This document shows, in pieces, positions 15,114 to 22,548 of a stretch of 64,000 nt of DNA. The stretch covers positions 372,001 to 436,000 of the forward strand of contig NZ_JALJXV010000003.1 of assembly GCF_024170285.1 (NCBI RefSeq). The letters run 5' to 3'. The notes beneath the pieces are model-generated. The model had not been told where the DNA came from. It did no database searches and saw only the letters and a list, made by a program, of their open reading frames with translations. Each line of letters opens with the position of its first letter. Position 1 is the stretch's first letter. Position numbers and translations under genes: made by a program. The DNA comes from Natronocella acetinitrilica. GTDB lineage: Bacteria; Pseudomonadota; Gammaproteobacteria; Nitrococcales; Aquisalimonadaceae.

Positions 15114-15189
15114 GCGGGAGTAGCTCAGTTGGCAGAGCGCAACCCTCCCAAGGTTGAGGTCGCGAGTTCGAACCTCGTCTCCCGCTCCA
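15114..15189 (+). tRNA. tRNA-Gly(CCC)
   Basis: 76 nt. Acceptor GCGGGAG/CTCCCGC, anticodon loop CTCCCAA, CCA. Differs from the Gly(GCC) gene at only a few positions, mainly the anticodon loop, so probably a recent copy. Confidence 0.95.
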
Positions 15190-15259
15190 TGTTCCGGCTC
15201 TGCCCGACCAGGCATCCGGCATTCAAGACCTGGTGAGGCTCCGCGCTGCCAGGCACCAC

Positions 15260-15336
15260 GCCCCCGTAGCTCAGTTGGTCAGAGCGCCGGCCTGTCACGC
15301 CGGAGGTCGCCCGTTCGAGCCGGGTCGGGGGCGCCA
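15260..15336 (+). tRNA. tRNA-Asp(GTC)
   Basis: 77 nt. Acceptor GCCCCCG/CGGGGGC, anticodon loop CTGTCAC, discriminator G, encoded CCA. Confidence 0.95.
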
Positions 15337-15340
15337 TTTT

Positions 15341-15417
15341 CGGAGCATAGCGCAGTCTGGTAGCGCGCCTCGTTCGGGACGAGGAGGTCGCAGGTTCGAG
15401 CCCTGCTGTTCCGACCA
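15341..15417 (+). tRNA. tRNA-Pro(CGG)
   Basis: 77 nt. Acceptor CGGAGCA/TGTTCCG, anticodon loop TTCGGGA, encoded CCA. Confidence 0.95.
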
Positions 15418-15423
15418 ATCGAT

Positions 15424-15500
15424 GGCGGATGTAGCTCAGTTGGTAGAGCCCTGGATTGTGATTCCGGTGGTCGCGGGTTCGACTCCCGTCATTCGCCCCA
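15424..15500 (+). tRNA. tRNA-His(GTG)
   Basis: Acceptor GCGGATG/CATTCGC with the His-specific extra G-1 (15424) opposite C73; anticodon loop TTGTGAT, encoded CCA. Confidence 0.93.
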
Positions 15501-15505
15501 TTTTC

Positions 15506-15596
15506 GGAGAGCTGGCAGAGCGGTTGATTGCGGCAGTCTTGAACACTGCTGGCCGCCTTGTGCGGCCCGTGGGTTCGAATCCCACGCTCTCCACCA
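15506..15596 (+). tRNA. tRNA-Ser(TGA)
   Basis: 91 nt, long variable arm. Acceptor GGAGAGC/GCTCTCC, anticodon loop CTTGAAC, encoded CCA. Confidence 0.93.
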
Positions 15597-15612
15597 GATG
15601 CAGGCGTTTTCA

Positions 15613-15686
15613 GGCCCGATAGTTCAACGGTAGAGCACCGGTCTCCAAAACCGGGAATGGGAGTTCGAATCTCTCTCGGGTCGCCA
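15613..15686 (+). tRNA. tRNA-Trp(CCA)
   Basis: 74 nt. Acceptor GGCCCGA/TCGGGTC, anticodon loop CTCCAAA between CCGGT and ACCGG, encoded CCA. Confidence 0.92.
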
Positions 15687-15695
15687 GTTTTCAAT

Positions 15696-15770
15696 AGCCA
15701 ATTAGCTCAGCGGTAGAGCACCCGGCTGATAACCGGGAGGTCTCTGGTTCAAATCCGGAATTGGCTACCA
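15696..15770 (+). tRNA. tRNA-Ile(GAT)
   Basis: 75 nt. Acceptor AGCCAAT/ATTGGCT, anticodon loop CTGATAA, encoded CCA. Confidence 0.93.
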
Positions 15771-15790
15771 ACACCAGGAGGAGTCGAGCG

Positions 15791-15958
15791 ATGGCGGCGA
15801 GCAGGAATGCAGTCCGATTGCCCCTCAGGCCGCGGGGCCGCGACGAGGTGGTCACCCCGCGGCCGATCGCGGGCAGGCATGCCGCACTTGTCGAGGCGGC
15901 ACTCGCCGAGACGCTGGCGAGCGAGGGCGAGACGCTGCGCGCGCTCGCAAGGATCTGA
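15791..15958 (+). CDS. Small basic protein within the tRNA array
   Basis: 55 aa starting MAASRNAVRLPLRPRGRDE. AGGAGG lies 8-9 bp upstream of the ATG. The first half is Arg-rich, the second an amphipathic Ala/Glu helix (ALVEAALAETLASEGETLRA). It lies between tRNA-Ile and tRNA-Cys in the same direction, so it would be translated from the tRNA precursor before processing. No family recognised. Confidence 0.5.
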   Translation: MAASRNAVRLPLRPRGRDEVVTPRPIAGRHAALVEAALAETLASEGETLRALARI

Positions 15959-16002
15959 CCAGAGCCAGGGCGAGGGCGCCCTGGGGCGGGATCTCTTTTT
16001 CC

Positions 16003-16076
16003 GGACATGTGGCCGAGTGGTCAGGCAGTGGACTGCAAATCCGCCCACGGGGGTTCGATTCCCTTCATGTCCTCCA
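16003..16076 (+). tRNA. tRNA-Cys(GCA)
   Basis: 74 nt. Acceptor GGACATG/CATGTCC, anticodon loop CTGCAAA, encoded CCA. Confidence 0.95.
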
Positions 16077-16089
16077 GACACGCACCTTT

Positions 16090-16164
16090 TGGGGTGTCGC
16101 CAAGCGGTAAGGCACGGGGTTTTGATCCCCGCACTCCCAGGTTCGAATCCTGGCACCCCAGCCA
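16090..16164 (+). tRNA. tRNA-Gln(TTG)
   Basis: 75 nt. Acceptor TGGGGTG/CACCCCA, discriminator G, anticodon loop TTTTGAT, encoded CCA. Confidence 0.95.
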
Positions 16165-16174
16165 ACACACCCGC

Positions 16175-16259
16175 GCCGTCCTGGCGGAACTGGCAGACGC
16201 GCTGGCTTCAAACCCCAGTGAGGCAACTCATCCCGGTTCGACTCCGGGGGACGGCACCA
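16175..16259 (+). tRNA. tRNA-Leu(CAA)
   Basis: 85 nt, long variable arm. Acceptor GCCGTCC/GGACGGC. Anticodon loop TTCAAAC; the closing pair is a C-C mismatch in stem CTGGC/CCCAG, so function is slightly less certain. Confidence 0.87.
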
Positions 16260-16270
16260 ATGTTCATCCC

Positions 16271-16362
16271 GGAGAGGTGGCTGAGTGGCTTAAAGCACTC
16301 CCCTGCTAAGGGAGAGCGGGCACAGACGTCCGCCGAGGGTTCGAATCCCTCCCTCTCCGCCA
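16271..16362 (+). tRNA. tRNA-Ser(GCT)
   Basis: 92 nt, long variable arm. Acceptor GGAGAGG/CCTCTCC, anticodon loop CTGCTAA, encoded CCA. Confidence 0.94.
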
Positions 16363-16370
16363 CTTTCAGA

Positions 16371-16446
16371 GGCCCGGTAGCTCAGACGGTAGAGCAGCGG
16401 ATTGAAAATCCGCGTGTCGGTGGTTCGACTCCACCCCTGGCCACCA
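16371..16446 (+). tRNA. tRNA-Phe(GAA)
   Basis: 76 nt. Acceptor GGCCCGG/CCTGGCC has one C-T mismatch (5-68). Anticodon loop TTGAAAA, encoded CCA. Confidence 0.92.
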
Positions 16447-16453
16447 GTCCCAT

Positions 16454-16529
16454 TCCCCGGTAGCTCAGTTGGTAGAGCGCCTGACTGTTAATCAGGGTGT
16501 CGGCGGTTCGAGCCCGTCCCGGGGAGCCA
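16454..16529 (+). tRNA. tRNA-Asn(GTT)
   Basis: 76 nt. Acceptor TCCCCGG/CCGGGGA, anticodon loop CTGTTAA, discriminator G, encoded CCA. Confidence 0.95.
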
Positions 16530-16535
16530 TAATTT

Positions 16536-16611
16536 GCGCCCATAGCTAATGGGATAGAGCGACGGCCTTCTAAGCCGTGGGCTCCAGGTTCGAGTCCTGG
16601 TGGGCGCGCCA
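16536..16611 (+). tRNA. tRNA-Arg(TCT)
   Basis: 76 nt. Acceptor GCGCCCA/TGGGCGC, anticodon loop CTTCTAA, discriminator G, encoded CCA. Confidence 0.94.
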
Positions 16612-16782
16612 AAGCGCCGCACTGCCCGCCTGAGGCGACCAGGGCCTCCCAGCCGATCAACAACACCCTCCACGCCTCTCAATGATGCGCACCCCGGGGG
16701 GTTACTTCTTCCAGGTCCAGGCTTTTGGTGGGGCCCCTCCGCGCGCGAGAGCCGGGCAAGGGCACGCACAGATCCACAAAAT

Positions 16783-16859
16783 CGGGGTGTAGCTCAGTCT
16801 GGCAGAGCGCTCGCCTGGGGGGCGAGAGGTCGCAGGTTCAAATCCTGCCATCCCGACCA
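16783..16859 (+). tRNA. tRNA-Pro(GGG)
   Basis: 77 nt. Acceptor CGGGGTG/CATCCCG, anticodon loop CTGGGGG, encoded CCA. Third Pro isoacceptor. Confidence 0.94.
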
Positions 16860-16867
16860 CTTTCTAC

Positions 16868-16943
16868 GGGCCGTTAGCTCAGTTGGTAGAGCTGCGTACT
16901 TTTAATACGCCTAGCGCTGGTTCGAGTCCAGCACGGCCCACCA
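16868..16943 (+). tRNA. tRNA-Lys(TTT)
   Basis: 76 nt. Acceptor GGGCCGT/ACGGCCC, anticodon loop CTTTTAA, encoded CCA. Confidence 0.95.
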
Positions 16944-16987
16944 AATCAACTATTTATTATATTAGGGTGATAAACAGGATTAGAAAT

Positions 16988-17078
16988 AGTGGGGTGACGG
17001 AGCGGCTTAACGGCGCGTCCTGGAAAGGCGATGGTCCCCTGGCGGGACACGCGGGTTCGAATCCTGCCCCCACTGCCA
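16988..17078 (+). tRNA. tRNA-Ser(GGA)
   Basis: 91 nt, long variable arm. Acceptor AGTGGGG/CCCCACT, anticodon loop CTGGAAA; the outer anticodon-stem pair is a G-A mismatch. Discriminator G, encoded CCA. Confidence 0.9.
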
Positions 17079-17083
17079 GTTTC

Positions 17084-17177
17084 GGTGAGATGGCAGAGCC
17101 TGGCTGATTGCGCCCGCCTCGAAAGCGGGAGGCCCTGGAGACAGGGCCCGGGGGTTCGAATCCCTCTCTCACCTCCA
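17084..17177 (+). tRNA. tRNA-Ser(CGA)
   Basis: 94 nt, long variable arm. Acceptor GGTGAGA/TCTCACC, anticodon loop CTCGAAA, encoded CCA. Fourth Ser isoacceptor. Confidence 0.93.
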
Positions 17178-17184
17178 TGATCAC

Positions 17185-17261
17185 GCCCCGTTAGCTCAGC
17201 TGGATAGAGCGCTCGGCTACGAACCGGGAGGTCGGAGGTTCAAATCCTTCACGGGGCACCA
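17185..17261 (+). tRNA. tRNA-Arg(ACG)
   Basis: 77 nt. Acceptor GCCCCGT/ACGGGGC, anticodon loop CTACGAA. It needs host TadA to make inosine and read CGC/CGA. Confidence 0.94.
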
Positions 17262-17313
17262 CTTCCAATCATCGCGGGGAGACTCCCGGCGATCAGCATG
17301 CTGGAGAGACGTC

Positions 17314-18087
17314 ATGTGGGCCATGGTCGAGTCGGATCAGTACGGCATGGGTGTCGAGAGTGCGGCGGTCTACCGTCACGGCCTCGTGACGGGGAAAGTC
17401 GTCCGCGGCTTCCGGCGCGAGCAGCTGGCTGCGGGCCACCTTTCGATCGATCGCGGGGCGCTTGTTGTCGGCGGCGTGGCAACGCTTGTCACCGTCCTCG
17501 AGCGCCTGGGCGTGACGGCACCTGAGCCGGATTACTACCCGAGCGCTCTCCGCAACAAGCTCGGGCGGCAGGTGGAAAAGACAACCCTTGGTGAAGCGAT
17601 CCAGCGGGCGAAAAAGACACGGGTCTTTGTGAAATCGCACGACTGGAAGGTGCTGACGGGCTGCGTTATCAAGGGCAGTACGCCGGAGGATGGGGCGGGG
17701 GCGAGTCTTCTCGTCCGGCCTGCGGAGATGCCGGTCTGGGTCGCCGAGTCGGTGCGCTTCGTCGCCGAATACCGTGTCTATGTGCTCGGCGGGGAGATCC
17801 TGGCGGCCTGCGTCTACGAAGGCGACGATGCGCTCGATGACGCCCCGCCGGTGATTTGCATGCGCACGGTCGAAGACGCGGTGGCCGCCCTCGCCGAGGC
17901 CGGCGACACGCGCGCCGGCTATGCCTTCGACTGGGGCCTTCTTGCCACTGGCGAGACGGTGCTTGTTGAAAACAACGACGGCTGGGCCATCGGCAAGTAC
18001 CCGGGCATCACCGATGCCGACTATACGGCGCTGCTCCACGCACGCTGGGCGCAGCTCACGGGCGGGCGCGAAGAAGCTGCGTCCTGA
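17314..18087 (+). CDS. ATP-grasp protein, R2K clade
   Basis: 257 aa, embedded between tRNA-Arg(ACG) and tRNA-Leu(TAG). GGAGAG precedes the ATG. The C-terminal half carries ATP-grasp features of the R2K group: ESVRFVAEYRVYVLGGEIL (first acidic strand), then AFDWGLLATGETVLVENND, GWAIGKYPGI, with ENN as the metal-binding end. R2K proteins occur in phages and bacteria and are predicted peptide or amino-acid ligases; none is firmly assigned. The N-terminal ~110 residues would recognise the substrate. Location inside a tRNA operon hints at a translation-linked substrate (inference). Confidence 0.7.
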   Translation: MWAMVESDQYGMGVESAAVYRHGLVTGKVVRGFRREQLAAGHLSIDRGALVVGGVATLVTVLERLGVTAPEPDYYPSALRNKLGRQVEKTTLGEAIQRAKKTRVFVKSHDWKVLTGCVIKGSTPEDGAGASLLVRPAEMPVWVAESVRFVAEYRVYVLGGEILAACVYEGDDALDDAPPVICMRTVEDAVAALAEAGDTRAGYAFDWGLLATGETVLVENNDGWAIGKYPGITDADYTALLHARWAQLTGGREEAAS

Positions 18088-18098
18088 CAATGATTTGC

Positions 18099-18184
18099 GC
18101 GCGGATGGTGGAATCAGGTAGACACGCCGGATTTAGGTTCCGGTGCCGCAAGGTGTGAGAGTTCGAGTCTCTCTCCGCGCACCA
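18099..18184 (+). tRNA. tRNA-Leu(TAG)
   Basis: 86 nt, long variable arm. Acceptor GCGCGGA/TCCGCGC, anticodon loop TTTAGGT, encoded CCA. Confidence 0.94.
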
Positions 18185-18191
18185 CCACAAC

Positions 18192-18268
18192 GCCCCGGTA
18201 GCTCAGCGGAGCAGAGCACTGGCCTCCGAAGCCAGGGGTCGCAGGTTCGAGTCCTGCCCGGGGCGCCA
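18192..18268 (+). tRNA. tRNA-Arg(CCG)
   Basis: 77 nt. Acceptor GCCCCGG/CCGGGGC, anticodon loop CTCCGAA, discriminator G, encoded CCA. Confidence 0.94.
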
Positions 18269-18289
18269 GAGTCGGCCGCCAAGACCCGT

Positions 18290-18366
18290 GCGCCAGTAGC
18301 TCAGCTGGATAGAGCGTCCCCCTCCTAAGGGGAAGGCCGCAGGTTCGACTCCTGCCTGGCGCGCCA
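18290..18366 (+). tRNA. tRNA-Arg(CCT)
   Basis: 77 nt. Acceptor GCGCCAG/CTGGCGC, anticodon loop CTCCTAA, discriminator G, encoded CCA. Confidence 0.94.
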
Positions 18367-18390
18367 ACACCCCGTGCAGGACACACCAAC

Positions 18391-18467
18391 GGCTAGGTAG
18401 CTCAGCTGGAAGCAGCACCGGACTCATAACCCGGAGGTCGCAGGTTCAAGTCCTGCCCTAGCCACCA
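18391..18467 (+). tRNA. tRNA-Met(CAT), elongator type (or Ile2)
   Basis: 77 nt. Acceptor GGCTAGG/CCTAGCC, anticodon loop CTCATAA with an A-C closing pair, irregular D-stem (GCTC...GCAGC). A CAT anticodon could also be Ile2 after lysidine modification; the overall form favours elongator Met. Confidence 0.85.
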
Positions 18468-18473
18468 TACGAC

Positions 18474-18549
18474 AGGCCTCTAGCTCAACTGGCAGAGCAG
18501 GTGACTCTTAATCATCAGGTTCAGGGTTCGACTCCCTGGAGGCCTACCA
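18474..18549 (+). tRNA. tRNA-Lys(CTT)
   Basis: 76 nt. Acceptor AGGCCTC/GAGGCCT, anticodon loop CTCTTAA, encoded CCA. Last tRNA of the contiguous array. Confidence 0.93.
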
Positions 18550-18585
18550 AATTCACCCATCTTCTTAAAATACAAGGCTAACATC

Positions 18586-18804
18586 ATGTCCAAGAACGCA
18601 ATGCTCACGGCCGGTGAGCACTACTCATTTATCGTCAAGGACCCGCGCAGCGGGGAGGTCGAGGCAAAGCCCCGTCAGTTCCTGGGCGATCGGGCAGTCG
18701 GTGGCGTGGACTTCTACGCCGTTGCCCGCAACGACGGATCGCAGCACCTGATCCGCGAGAACACGGTCGTCGAGATCCGGCGAGCGCAGCGAAAGGCCGC
18801 GTAG
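18586..18804 (+). CDS. Small hypothetical protein
   Basis: 72 aa (MSKNAMLTAGEHYSFIVKD ... VEIRRAQRKAA), directly after the last tRNA. The charged, beta-rich pattern (YSFIVKDP, VDFYAVARNDGSQHLIREN) suggests a small barrel. The Shine-Dalgarno is weak. No family recognised. Confidence 0.55.
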   Translation: MSKNAMLTAGEHYSFIVKDPRSGEVEAKPRQFLGDRAVGGVDFYAVARNDGSQHLIRENTVVEIRRAQRKAA

Positions 18805-18840
18805 CACACGCCTCGCGGCCACTTTGAGGGAGAGAGGGCC

Positions 18841-19419
18841 GTGAGCGCAGCGAACGTAACGATGATCCCGACTTGCAACACCCCGGTGCTCGCGCTCGAC
18901 GCGGGCGGGCGGCCGCTTGCCTGGATCAGCTGGCAGGATGGCGTGCGCGCCATCGTTGGCGAGCGCGTGCTCTGGTCGGCCGGTGCGCCGGTGATCGTCG
19001 CCCGGGGTGGTGATCGTGGCGGGCGCAGGAGCGAGGTGGCGGTACCGGCGGTGCTCGCGCTCCTCGGGCTTGATCGCGGTGAGACGATCGCGCGGGTACC
19101 GCGGCTCACAAACCGCGGACTCTTCGAGCGAGACCGCCGGCTCTGTCTTTACTGCGGGGAGCGCTTCGCCGCCGCCGGGCTCACGCGCGACCATGTGCAT
19201 CCGCGCGCACGCGGCGGCCCGGACACCTGGGAGAACTGTGTGACGGCCTGCATGGGCTGCAACGGGGCCAAGGGCTGCCGGACGCCGGAGGAGGCGGGGC
19301 TTCGTCTGATCGCGCTGCCCTATGCGCCATCGCATGCCGAGTCGCTCGTCTTCCAGAACCGGCGCATTCTCGCCGACCAGATGGAGTTTCTTGAGGCGTT
19401 TCTGCCGAAGCGGCGATAG
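18841..19419 (+). CDS. HNH endonuclease
   Basis: 192 aa from a GTG with GAGAGAGG upstream. The HNH core is CLYCGERFAAAGLTRDHVHP then RGGPDTWENCVTACMGCN and KGCRTPEEAG, with the zinc-binding CxxC pairs and the DHV histidine in place. This is the widespread proteobacterial HNH form ending NRRILADQMEFLE. Such proteins are often encoded by phages and mobile elements as nicking or homing nucleases. It closes the tRNA transcription unit just before a strong terminator. Confidence 0.85.
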   Translation: MSAANVTMIPTCNTPVLALDAGGRPLAWISWQDGVRAIVGERVLWSAGAPVIVARGGDRGGRRSEVAVPAVLALLGLDRGETIARVPRLTNRGLFERDRRLCLYCGERFAAAGLTRDHVHPRARGGPDTWENCVTACMGCNGAKGCRTPEEAGLRLIALPYAPSHAESLVFQNRRILADQMEFLEAFLPKRR

Positions 19420-19426
19420 TGCAACA

Positions 19427-19463
19427 GGGCCGGTACCGAACTCGGGTACCGGCCCTTTCTTTG
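19427..19463 (+). terminator. Intrinsic terminator ending the tRNA transcription unit
   Basis: GGGCCGGTACC (19427-19437) and GGTACCGGCCC (19445-19455) form a perfect 11-bp stem with a 7-nt loop, followed by TTTCTTTG. Confidence 0.85.
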
Positions 19464-19669
19464 TCTGGAGAACCACAGCCTTCCCAGGCAGGGACTGGCG
19501 CCGATCCCTGGCCACGCACCTGGTCATGCCGCGGCGCATGCCGGATTCGTGATCTTCGGCCAGGGTCGGACCATACGACAACCGGGGCGGAGGTTGCCGC
19601 ACACGGGGCTCCATGGGGGCCACCCAGGCCGGGATCAGCGACTGGATCTCTTGTGTCCAGATGACTTCT

Positions 19670-19689
19670 GTTACATTAAATGTTACATT
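19670..19689 (+). promoter_or_regulatory. Repeated operator motif upstream of the TA pair
   Basis: TGTTACATT occurs twice, at 19670-19678 and 19681-19689 (11-bp period, one helical turn). The second copy is part of the palindrome AATGTTACATT. Placed 30 bp before the antitoxin gene, it is a likely autoregulatory site of the Xre-family antitoxin. Confidence 0.5.
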
Positions 19690-19720
19690 TGCAACACAAG
19701 CAAGATCACGGGAGAGTGTC

Positions 19721-20107
19721 ATGCACGCCGAATCAGCGGCACGCGAACAGAGCCGGAGCGCCCTGGCGAAAATGGTGACCAAGGCATTCGAGAACTGGCA
19801 CCTGAGCTCTGTCGAGCAGACAGCGATGCTCGGCCTCGCCCCCGGCAACCGTGCGGCCATCCACCGCTACCGCAAGGGGGCGCCGCTTGCGGCAAGTCGG
19901 GACATGCTCGAGCGTGCCGGCCACATTCTCGCGATACACAAGTCGCTGCGGATCCTGTTCCCGCACAATCGCGACCTGGCCTACCAGTGGATGCGCACAC
20001 GAAACCGCGCCTTTGACAATCGGACGCCGGCCGAGCTGATCCAGCAGCGCGGCTTCGAGGGGCTGCTCATGGTTCGCGCCTACCTGGACCGGGCGCGGGC
20101 GCACTGA
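19721..20107 (+). CDS. Xre/MbcA/ParS-family antitoxin
   Basis: 128 aa. GGGAG precedes the ATG. The middle (LSSVEQTAMLGLAPGNRAAI, HRYRKGAPLAASRDMLERAG) is the Xre-like helix-turn-helix, and the end (ILFPHNRDLAYQWMRTRNRA, FDNRTPAELI, GFEGLLMVRAYLDRARA) is the MbcA/ParS toxin-binding domain. These antitoxins occlude RES toxins and repress their own promoter. The stop is one base from the toxin's ATG. Confidence 0.88.
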   Translation: MHAESAAREQSRSALAKMVTKAFENWHLSSVEQTAMLGLAPGNRAAIHRYRKGAPLAASRDMLERAGHILAIHKSLRILFPHNRDLAYQWMRTRNRAFDNRTPAELIQQRGFEGLLMVRAYLDRARAH

Positions 20108-20809
20108 ATGGGTGACATCCTGAACGACGCCAGTCTGTTTGTTGCGGATGAGGAGATGGTCCGCAACATCGTCTCGCTGCGGGAGTCGCAGGACGTGTTT
20201 GACGACCTCTCGGACGACCCGGTTGAGCAGCGGATCGCCATTGACCATGAGATGGCAATCAAGCCCGAGGAGTACCGATCGAACCAGCCCATCATTGATC
20301 GCCCGTTCGAGGAATCAGCCTGGTTCAATGCCGTCGCGTTTCCGTTCGAGAACTGGGCCCACTCACGCTTCTCCGCGGGGGGCTTCGGCGTCTGGTATGG
20401 CGCGCCGAAGATCGAGACCACGGTCTACGAGACCGTCCACCACTGGCGAAATCGCCTGCTCACGGATGCTGAGGGGTTTCTTCGCCCGGGCATCATCGCC
20501 AATCGGCGTGTCTACCACGTGCACTGCGAAGCCGCACTCGTCGACCTGCGCCCCTTCGTCGAGCAAAACCCCGCCCTTGTAGATAAAGCGGATTACACGT
20601 TTACGCAAGCGCTCGGAGCGAGGTTGCAGCGCGAGGGGCACCCAGGCCTGCTCAGTCGCTCGGCACGCTGTGCGGGTGATATTTGCGCGATCTTCAACCA
20701 ACAGGTCCTCTCTGACCCAATGACGGCCTGCTACCTCACATACACCACCACTGAGCGCGGTGTTGTGGTCGAGCGCGAGATCGGGAATGCCTGGATGGTG
20801 GTTGCCTGA
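20108..20809 (+). CDS. RES-domain toxin
   Basis: 233 aa, immediately after the antitoxin. Residues ~75-125 have HSRFSAGGFGVWYGAPKIET, TVYETVHHWRNRLL; R, Y and E of this block are the RES active-site residues. Known RES toxins (MbcT, ParT, Xre-RES) degrade NAD+ or ADP-ribosylate targets. The N-terminal ~70 residues are longer than in minimal RES proteins (~150-190 aa). Confidence 0.85.
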   Translation: MGDILNDASLFVADEEMVRNIVSLRESQDVFDDLSDDPVEQRIAIDHEMAIKPEEYRSNQPIIDRPFEESAWFNAVAFPFENWAHSRFSAGGFGVWYGAPKIETTVYETVHHWRNRLLTDAEGFLRPGIIANRRVYHVHCEAALVDLRPFVEQNPALVDKADYTFTQALGARLQREGHPGLLSRSARCAGDICAIFNQQVLSDPMTACYLTYTTTERGVVVEREIGNAWMVVA

Positions 20810-20988
20810 ATCGTCGTCATACCCCGGTCATGGGCAACAGGCCACTGCTCTAACGTCGTCCACCGTGACCAACTCGCCCTCGCGCGGAAGGGCCTGGCTC
20901 AAGAGACCCCGCGTAGCGTAATGAGTGTGCTTTGCGCCCAGAGGCGCCGCCGACAGGCCGGGCTTTCGCTGCACATCAAAGTGCTTTA

Positions 20989-21008
20989 GAGTGCTTTAAC
21001 GCACTCTG
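20989..21008 (+). promoter_or_regulatory. Inverted repeat, putative operator
   Basis: AGAGTGC and GCACTCT flank TTTAAC just upstream of the RHH-like gene; AGTGCTTTA also occurs as a direct repeat directly before it. The layout is that of an autoregulated RHH gene. Confidence 0.5.
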
Positions 21009-21026
21009 ATCAGACAGGAGTCAGCC

Positions 21027-21440
21027 ATGGCCACTCTCCCGAGCAACGCGTTCGTCGCGGTACCGATTCGCCTCGACCTCTACCAGGAGCTCATGCGCCG
21101 GCACGGGCAGGCCGCCAACGCCGTCGTCGAGGACCAGGTGGAGGCCTTTCTGGAGCGCACTGAGGGCGATCCGGTGGTGTCACCCGCGGCCGAGGGGGTG
21201 ACCTGGGACGGCCTTTTCCTCCCCGAGAAGACCCGGCTGCGGACCAGGCACCGGAGGGTGTACAAGTACGCAGATGTTGTTAGCGACCACATCGTCTACG
21301 AGGGCGAGCGGTATTCCACCGTCAACAGGGCGGTGAATGCCATGCGAAACAATACCCAGAACAATGCCTGGCGCTTCACGGAGGTGCTCCGCCCGTCCGA
21401 CGCAGGCTGGACACCCGCGGAGCGGCTCCGGCGTCGGTAG
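21027..21440 (+). CDS. RHH-like plus RAMA-like domain protein
   Basis: 137 aa. The N-terminal ~45 residues (FVAVPIRLDLYQELMRRHGQ, AVVEDQVEAFLER) read as a ribbon-helix-helix DNA-binding domain. The C-terminal part (FLPEKTRLRTRHRRVYKYAD, IVYEGERYSTVNRAVNAMRN, WRFTEVLRPSD) resembles the RAMA domain, which is thought to read modified DNA. An inverted repeat AGAGTGC-TTTAAC-GCACTCT lies about 20 bp upstream, a likely operator. A single-gene regulator that senses DNA methylation is a reasonable but unproven idea. Confidence 0.6.
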   Translation: MATLPSNAFVAVPIRLDLYQELMRRHGQAANAVVEDQVEAFLERTEGDPVVSPAAEGVTWDGLFLPEKTRLRTRHRRVYKYADVVSDHIVYEGERYSTVNRAVNAMRNNTQNNAWRFTEVLRPSDAGWTPAERLRRR

Positions 21441-21465
21441 ATGCGGGCTGCATCAGGCCCCCGCC

Positions 21466-21675
21466 CTAGAGCTCGGGGCCAGCATCCGGAGAGTGCTCGG
21501 CCCTCGCGTCACGCGCTACCCGATAGGCGGGTTTGACCGTCACAGTGGCCACTGCTATCCCGTACCGGGCCTGCGCGTAGGAGGCCTCGGCCTGTATGAG
21601 CGCGATCTCCCCCTTGTTGTGGTCAAGGCCATTTCGTCGAGCCAGTTCCACGGGGCGTGCGATCCACCCGGTCAT
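21466..21675 (-). CDS. Small hypothetical protein
   Basis: 69 aa (MTGWIARPVELARRNGLDHN ... AQARYGIAVATVTVKPAYRVA) opposite an otherwise empty 380-bp gap. Residue use looks protein-like, but no clear Shine-Dalgarno and no family are seen. Without this gene the stretch 21441-21827 holds nothing I can name. Confidence 0.35.
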   Translation of the reverse strand: MTGWIARPVELARRNGLDHNKGEIALIQAEASYAQARYGIAVATVTVKPAYRVARDARAEHSPDAGPEL

Positions 21676-21827
21676 TTCGGGCCCCTTGGGTCTGCCGCAG
21701 GCTGGAGCAAGGCCGGCGTGGGGCGCTATCCTCTGTGATCGGAACCGTGCGACGGGAGGGCCTGACGGGCGCGAGCACAGTGCGCCGGCCGCCGGGGTCA
21801 GACCGCTGCGCTCAATCGGGAGGGTGA

Positions 21828-22482
21828 ATGGCGCTCAATCACGGGAAGCTCATGCAGGCGCTGGAGGCGGTTATTCAGGGCGCCGATCGGGATGACTTCA
21901 TCTTCGGGTTGCTTGCCGCCTACCAGACGCCAAGCGCGACCCTGACACGGGTTCGCAATGGCGGCAATGACAATGTCGGGACGCGCGAGGGCGATGTCGG
22001 CGTGCGGCGAAAGCTCTACTTTCGCCCGCTTGACGCGGACGCGGATCCGTTTCGGGAGATGGAGGCCCTTCGTCACTCAGAGGCAATCAGGCGGCATCAG
22101 ATCCGCTTTATCCTGGTGACGAACTACCAGGACGTCCTTGCCATTGACCTGAAGGCGGGCAAGACCCTGGACTGTCAGTTGGAGGACCTTCCTCGCCAAT
22201 ACAACTTCTTCCTGCCGCTCGCAGGGTATGAGACGGCGCGCACACACTCGGAGCGAGACGCCGACGTCAGGGCGGCCGAGCAGATGGGGAAGCTCTGCGA
22301 CACGCTCCGCCGGGACAACGCACTCGACACGCCGGAAGACCTGCATGCCCTGAACGTCTTCCTGACCCGGGTTCTGTTCTGCCTCTTCGCAGAAGACACC
22401 GACATCTCACCACTACAGGCTCGACACGGTCACCGGGCGGCTCGTGAAAAAGGGGCGGCAGTATCGCGGGGAGCCGGAATGA
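21828..22482 (+). pseudogene. Remnant of a type IIG/MmeI-like DNA methyltransferase-nuclease
   Basis: GGGAGGG precedes the ATG. The first ~190 residues (FILVTNYQDVLAIDLKAGKT, YNFFLPLAGYE, LNVFLTRVLFCLFAEDTDI) match the N-terminal domain of large single-chain restriction-modification enzymes, usually 900+ aa. After AEDTDIS the frame runs into unrelated residues to a stop at 22529. The +1 frame from 22411 reads YRLDTVTGRLVKKGRQYRGE before TGA (22480-22482), possibly the original C-terminus. No methyltransferase motifs remain, so most of the enzyme has been deleted. Confidence 0.65.
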
Positions 22483-22548
22483 GCCGCCAGACTTGCAACA
22501 GGAGTCTAACCCGGGAAATACTTCGGTGAATGAAGGGCGGGAGATGCC

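Noticed and set aside
16175-16259. tRNA with a TCA anticodon (selenocysteine or suppressor)
   Set aside because: Shifting the loop to give TCA breaks the stem; CAA with one C-C mismatch is the better fold.
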